The notes under the pieces: model-generated | What the model saw: only the letters and a program-made list of their open reading frames with translations | What the model was told of the DNA's origin: nothing | Database searches by the model: none | Made by a program: the position numbers and the translations under genes | Source of the DNA: Kutzneria chonburiensis | Lineage (GTDB): Bacteria; Actinomycetota; Actinomycetes; Mycobacteriales; Pseudonocardiaceae | Length of the DNA stretch: 64,000 bases | Reading direction: 5' to 3' | Assembly: GCF_028622115.1 (NCBI RefSeq) | Contig: NZ_CP097263.1 | Span: 2,728,001-2,792,000 of the forward strand | Shown: positions 60,703-64,000 of the stretch, one piece after another | Layout of the letters: every line of letters begins with the position of its first letter | Numbering within the stretch: position 1 is the first letter of the stretch

Positions 60703-63377
60703 GTGTCCGAACGTCGGGTCTCCCACGACGAGTCGAGCGACCACCACCGCCAGCCCCGTCGGCCCACGACGGGACGACGACCGGGCCCCGGGGCTCGGCC
60801 GGCGGCCGGTGGCGGCTGCGCAACTGGCGGCTGCGGACCAAGGTCGGCGCGGTGCTGCTGGTGCCGACGGTGGCCGCCCTGCTGCTGGGCGGCCTGCGGG
60901 TGCAGTCCGAGATCGACAACGCCAACAACTTCCACCGCACGGTCGCCCAGGTCGACGTGGCCCGGCAGATCACCGAGGTGGTGCACCAGCTCCAGAAGGA
61001 GCGGGTGCTGATGGTCACCGGCGCGGCCGCGACCAGCTCAGCCGCCGGAAGTCCCCTGGCCACCCAGCTGGACCGGACCAACGGCGCGATCGCCGAGCTC
61101 CGCACGGCGGTGGCCAAGCTGAACCTGCCCGACGCCGGCGCCATGGACCGGTACAACCGCGCCGTCGACGGCCTGTCCACGTTGACCACGCTGCGCGTGC
61201 TGGCCCAGCGCGGCGTCTACCCGGACAACGCGCTGTTCATCGAGTACACCTCCGTGATCGACACGTTGGTGCAGGTCGGGCGGGAGGTCACGGCCGCGGC
61301 CGGCACCCAGGAGCTGTCCCGCGCCAGCACCGCCGCCCAGACCCTGAACTCGGCCAAGGAGCAGATCGCCCAGCTCGACGCGCTGCTGCAGATCGCCGCC
61401 GCGCACAACTCGTTCCAGTCCTCGCTCAACCAGGACCGGGCCCGTTCTTCGAACGCCGCGTTCACCGCGTCGGTCACTGACTTCACCGCCGTCGCGACCA
61501 GCCAGGAACGGCAGTCGTTCAGCGACGGCTACAGCGGCGCCGACGTCGACTCCGACCACCTGATCGAGCAGTCCGCGCTGCTCACGCCCAGCCCGACCGC
61601 CCCGCTCAACATCGACATCGGCTCGTTCACCGCCGCCAGCACCAGCGCCAACGACAAGTTCCACCAGGTCGAGCTGGGCCTGATCGGGCAGCTGCGGGCG
61701 CAGGCGTCGGGGCTGGCCGGTGACGCGGCCGCCGCGGCCGGCCGGGACATCGCCGCCCTGCTCGGCACATTGATGATCGCGCTCGGGCTGATGCTGGTGA
61801 TGGCGTGGTCGCTGCTCACGCCGCTGCGCCGGCTGCGGCTGGAGGCGCTGGACATCGCCAACGTCCGCCTCCCGCAGACGCTGCGCCGCATCCTCGCAGA
61901 CCCCGAGCCGATGGAGGCGGCCAAGAACGCCGTCGACCCGGTGTCGGTGTTCAGCCGCGAGGAGATCGGGCAGCTGGCCCGGTCCTTCGACCTGGTGCAC
62001 GACCAGGCCGTGCGGATGGCCGTCGACCAGGCGGTGCTGCGCGACAACGTGAACGCGATCTTCGTCAACCTGTCCCGGCGCAGCCAGGCGCTGGTCGAGC
62101 GGCAGCTGTCCGAGCTGGACCGGCTGGAGCAGAACGAGCAGGACCCGGACCAGCTGGCCCGGTTCTTCGTGCTGGACCACCTGGCCACCCGGATGCGCCG
62201 CAACAGCGAGAACCTGATCATCCTGTCCGGCACCGGGCTGACCAAGGCCCTGGTCCGGCCGCTGCCGCTGGCCGAGCTGGTCGGCGCGGCGATCTCCGAG
62301 GTCGAGCACTACGCCCGGGTCAAGGCCAACGGCCTGCCGACCGCGCTGGTGCACGGCCGCGCGGTCAAGGACCTGATCCACCTCATCGCCGAGCTGCTGG
62401 ACAACGCCACCACGTACTCCGAGGCGTCGACCACCGTGACCATCGCGGCCCGGCAGCTGCGCGGCGGGCAGCTGGCCATGCAGATCTCCGACTCCGGCAT
62501 GGGCATGACCACCGACGAGCTGGACGCGGCCAACCACAAGCTGGCCGACCCGCCCGACTTCGACGTCACGGTGGCCCGGCGGATGGGCCTGTACGTGGTC
62601 GGGCGGCTGGCCCAGCGGCACAACATCAAGGTCCGGCTGCGCAGCGGCGACTTCATCGAGGGCGGCACCAAGGCCGTCATCACGGTGCCGGCCGACCTGC
62701 TCGCCCCGCCCCGTGAGGAGACCGACCAGCCCGACACCGCGCTGCCGGTGCGCCGGCCGGCCCGGCTCGAGGAGACCCAGCCCGACCTGGCCGCTCACGT
62801 GCCGATCCCGCAGCAGAACGGCAGCCTGTTCCGGCCGCCGGCCGAGGCCGAGCCGGAGCCCGTCCCGGTCAAGGAGCCCGAGCCCGAGCCGACCACGCGC
62901 CTGCCCATCTACGAGGAAGTCCTGTCCCGCTGGTTCCAGCCGACCGAGATGCCGGTCGAGCTGGACGAGTGGCCGGTCGACGAGCCCGACGCCCCGCCCC
63001 TGCCCGCCCTGCCGGCCGCCACGGCCGAGCCCGTCGTCGAGCCGCCGGTCAACCGGCACGAAGCGCCGGTCCGGAGCTGGATCTCGCCGGCCGACGAGGG
63101 TTGGCTGACCGTGCGGACCAAGCTCAGCGGACCGGCGTCCGACCAGGTCACGGCGGTCGGCCTGCCCAAGCGCGTGCCGAACAAGCACCTCGTGCCCGGC
63201 TCGGCGGCCCCCCGCACGGCGATCCCCGACGTGCAGGAGACGCGGCCGCCGCAGTTCCCGGAGCGCAGCCCGGAGACGACGCGCAGCCGGCTGTCCGGCT
63301 TCCAGCGCGGTCTCGGGCGGGCTCGCCGGCACGCACTGGACAGCCCGGACGACGACCTGGCCGAGACCCGTGGCTGA
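60703..63377 (+). CDS. Nitrate/nitrite-sensing-domain histidine kinase (CvnA-like), apparent frameshift near 60771
   Basis: A large membrane sensor of about 890 residues. An Arg-rich start is followed by a transmembrane helix (VGAVLLVPTVAALLLGG), an extracytoplasmic NIT domain (about 60-300), a second helix (LMIALGLMLVMAWSLL) and a HAMP-like linker. A kinase core follows with N-box ELLDNATTYSE, G1 DSGMGM and the GGTKAVITVP loop, then a long Pro/Glu-rich tail. The ATP site is intact; a phospho-accepting His is not obvious. From GTG 60703 codon bias is good to about 60770 and then moves to the next frame, in which the kinase continues. One extra G in the GGG at 60771-60773 joins them. In-frame without this, the first start is GTG 60852 and would lose the juxtamembrane segment. 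Confidence 0.85.
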
Positions 63378-63393
63378 GAGTGGAGAGGACCCG

Positions 63394-63813
63394 ATGACCA
63401 ACCAGGAACCCGGCGACTTCGCGTGGTTCATCACCGACTTCGTGCGCCGCGTGGCCGAGGTGGCGCATGCCGTCGTGGTGTCGGCCGACGGGCTGATGCT
63501 CGCTGGTTCGCACGCGTTGCCCTCGGACCGGGCTGAGCAGGTGTCCAGCGTGGCCAGCGGCCTGGTCAGCCTGGCCAAGGGCGCGGCCCGGTGCTTCGAC
63601 TACGGCGAGGTGGTGCAGACCATTGTCGAGATGCGGCAGGGCTACCTGTTCCTGATGTCGATCAGCGACGGGTCCTGCCTTGCCGTGCTGGCCGCGCCGA
63701 ACTGCCAGATGGACGTCGTCGCGTACGAGATGTCCATGCTGGTCGAGCGCATGGCCAGCCGCCTGACCCCCGAGCTGCGGGCCCAGCTGATCGCCGCGGC
63801 GGCCCAGGTGTGA
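63394..63813 (+). CDS. Roadblock/LC7-domain protein (CvnB-like)
   Basis: A 139-residue roadblock/LC7 protein with the segments HAVVVSADGLMLAGS, SLAKGAARCFDYG and CQMDVVAYEMSMLV. In actinomycete conservons (kinase-like CvnA, CvnB, CvnC/DUF742 and CvnD GTPase) this protein is the second gene and couples the sensor to the Ras-like GTPase. It begins 17 bp after the kinase. CvnC and CvnD do not follow here; a convergent gene does. Confidence 0.92.
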   Translation: MTNQEPGDFAWFITDFVRRVAEVAHAVVVSADGLMLAGSHALPSDRAEQVSSVASGLVSLAKGAARCFDYGEVVQTIVEMRQGYLFLMSISDGSCLAVLAAPNCQMDVVAYEMSMLVERMASRLTPELRAQLIAAAAQV

Positions 63814-63815
63814 GG

Positions 63816-64000
63816 TCATGAGGGCTGGGCCTGCGGTGTGGCCTGGACCGGCGTCGTTTCCCGTTTCGCCCGCTGCTTGAGCAGCACGCCGATCAGCGGG
63901 CCAAGGGTCAGCGCGATGGCCAGCGTGCCCGGGCCGACGGTGCCGGCGCGGATGGCCTGCATCGGGTCGGCCAGGATCAGACCGAGGATGAGGACGGTCA
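63816..64000 (-). CDS. C-terminal fragment of a membrane protein (YczE-like)
   Basis: The frame runs in from beyond the window and stops at a TGA (63818-63816), about 61 residues. The visible part has hydrophobic LTVLILGLILAD-like and RAGTVGPGTLAIALTLGPLI segments, then a short polar tail. This matches the last helices of the YczE/YyaS/YitT membrane-protein family (inference). Convergent with the roadblock gene, 2 bp apart, with no terminator between. Confidence 0.55.
   Translation of the reverse strand, partial: TVLILGLILADPMQAIRAGTVGPGTLAIALTLGPLIGVLLKQRAKRETTPVQATPQAQPS

Noticed and set aside
60305-61189. Minus-strand frame in the kinase upstream region
   Set aside because: Most of it is antisense to the kinase and it has no ribosome-binding site; only the short tail looks protein-like, not enough to call a gene.
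1-64000. CRISPR arrays, rRNA, tRNA genes, prophage or integrase
   Set aside because: No regularly spaced direct repeats, no cloverleaf or rRNA-like conserved stretch and no integrase or phage structural gene was recognised on either strand.

Overview
The window is high-GC DNA with dense, overlapping reading frames, strong G/C bias at third codon positions, frequent GTG starts and many ATGA/TGATG stop-start overlaps. It carries F420-type, Rv2466c-type and DUF5709 genes and a nitrate-sensor kinase plus roadblock pair. This points to a filamentous actinomycete, probably Pseudonocardiaceae (inference; no rRNA or other species marker is present).

Layout. (1) 1-6.6 kb: the end of an oxidoreductase, a Clostridium-type GluRS, a small phosphatase, an NTF2-like protein, two LysR regulators and a GMC oxidoreductase. 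(2) 6.7-10.1 kb: a complete 3-hydroxyanthranilate meta-cleavage operon (3-HAA dioxygenase, ACMS decarboxylase, aminomuconate-semialdehyde dehydrogenase, aminomuconate deaminase). (3) 10.1-15.0 kb: a second aromatic set (flavin hydroxylase, meta-cleavage hydrolase, extradiol dioxygenase) divergent from its TetR regulator and an LLM-type oxidoreductase. (4) 15-20.3 kb: a PAS-GAF-ANTAR protein, a secreted S1 pseudoprotease with two ricin-type lectin domains, and a molybdopterin oxidoreductase. (5) 20.3-21.9 kb: a DUF222-HNH nuclease gene with a LexA-like box, flanked by two inverted copies of a ~120-bp foldable repeat. (6) 22.0-36.1 kb: the most interesting part, a biosynthetic gene cluster. It encodes a lysine/ornithine-type N-hydroxylase, a methionyl-tRNA-synthetase-like enzyme, a separate small cupin and a glycine/sarcosine-oxidase-like flavoprotein, which together are the parts of the hydrazine (N-N bond) forming machinery known from s56-p1, triacsin, formycin and pyrazomycin. 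Two ATP-grasp ligases, an acyl-CoA-dehydrogenase-like flavoenzyme, a KMO-like monooxygenase, a BBE-type oxidase, two small accessory proteins, an MFS exporter and a LuxR regulator complete it. Paired TCCCT-N6-AGGGA-type sites lie at the same distance from the putative -10 box of both divergent operons.

(7) 36.1-40.0 kb: a TetR/hydrolase pair with two clear operators, and a secreted M4 metallopeptidase. (8) 40.0-49.8 kb: a seven-gene minus-strand operon that fits a D-amino-acid salvage route (D-aminoacylase, GNAT N-succinyltransferase, N-succinylamino-acid racemase, M20 hydrolase) together with an S9 peptidase/beta-lactamase fusion and PucR and MarR regulators. (9) 49.9-60.1 kb: an SDR, secreted and membrane proteins, an orphan peptide-type binding lipoprotein, a thioredoxin-fold reductase, an FG-GAP repeat protein and a NitT/TauT-type ABC importer. 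(10) 60.7-64 kb: a nitrate/nitrite-sensing kinase, a roadblock protein and the end of a membrane protein.

Three otherwise well-conserved genes (aldehyde dehydrogenase, M4 peptidase, sensor kinase) each need one extra C or G in a short homopolymer run to restore the frame. I read these as probable sequencing indels rather than three independent pseudogenes.
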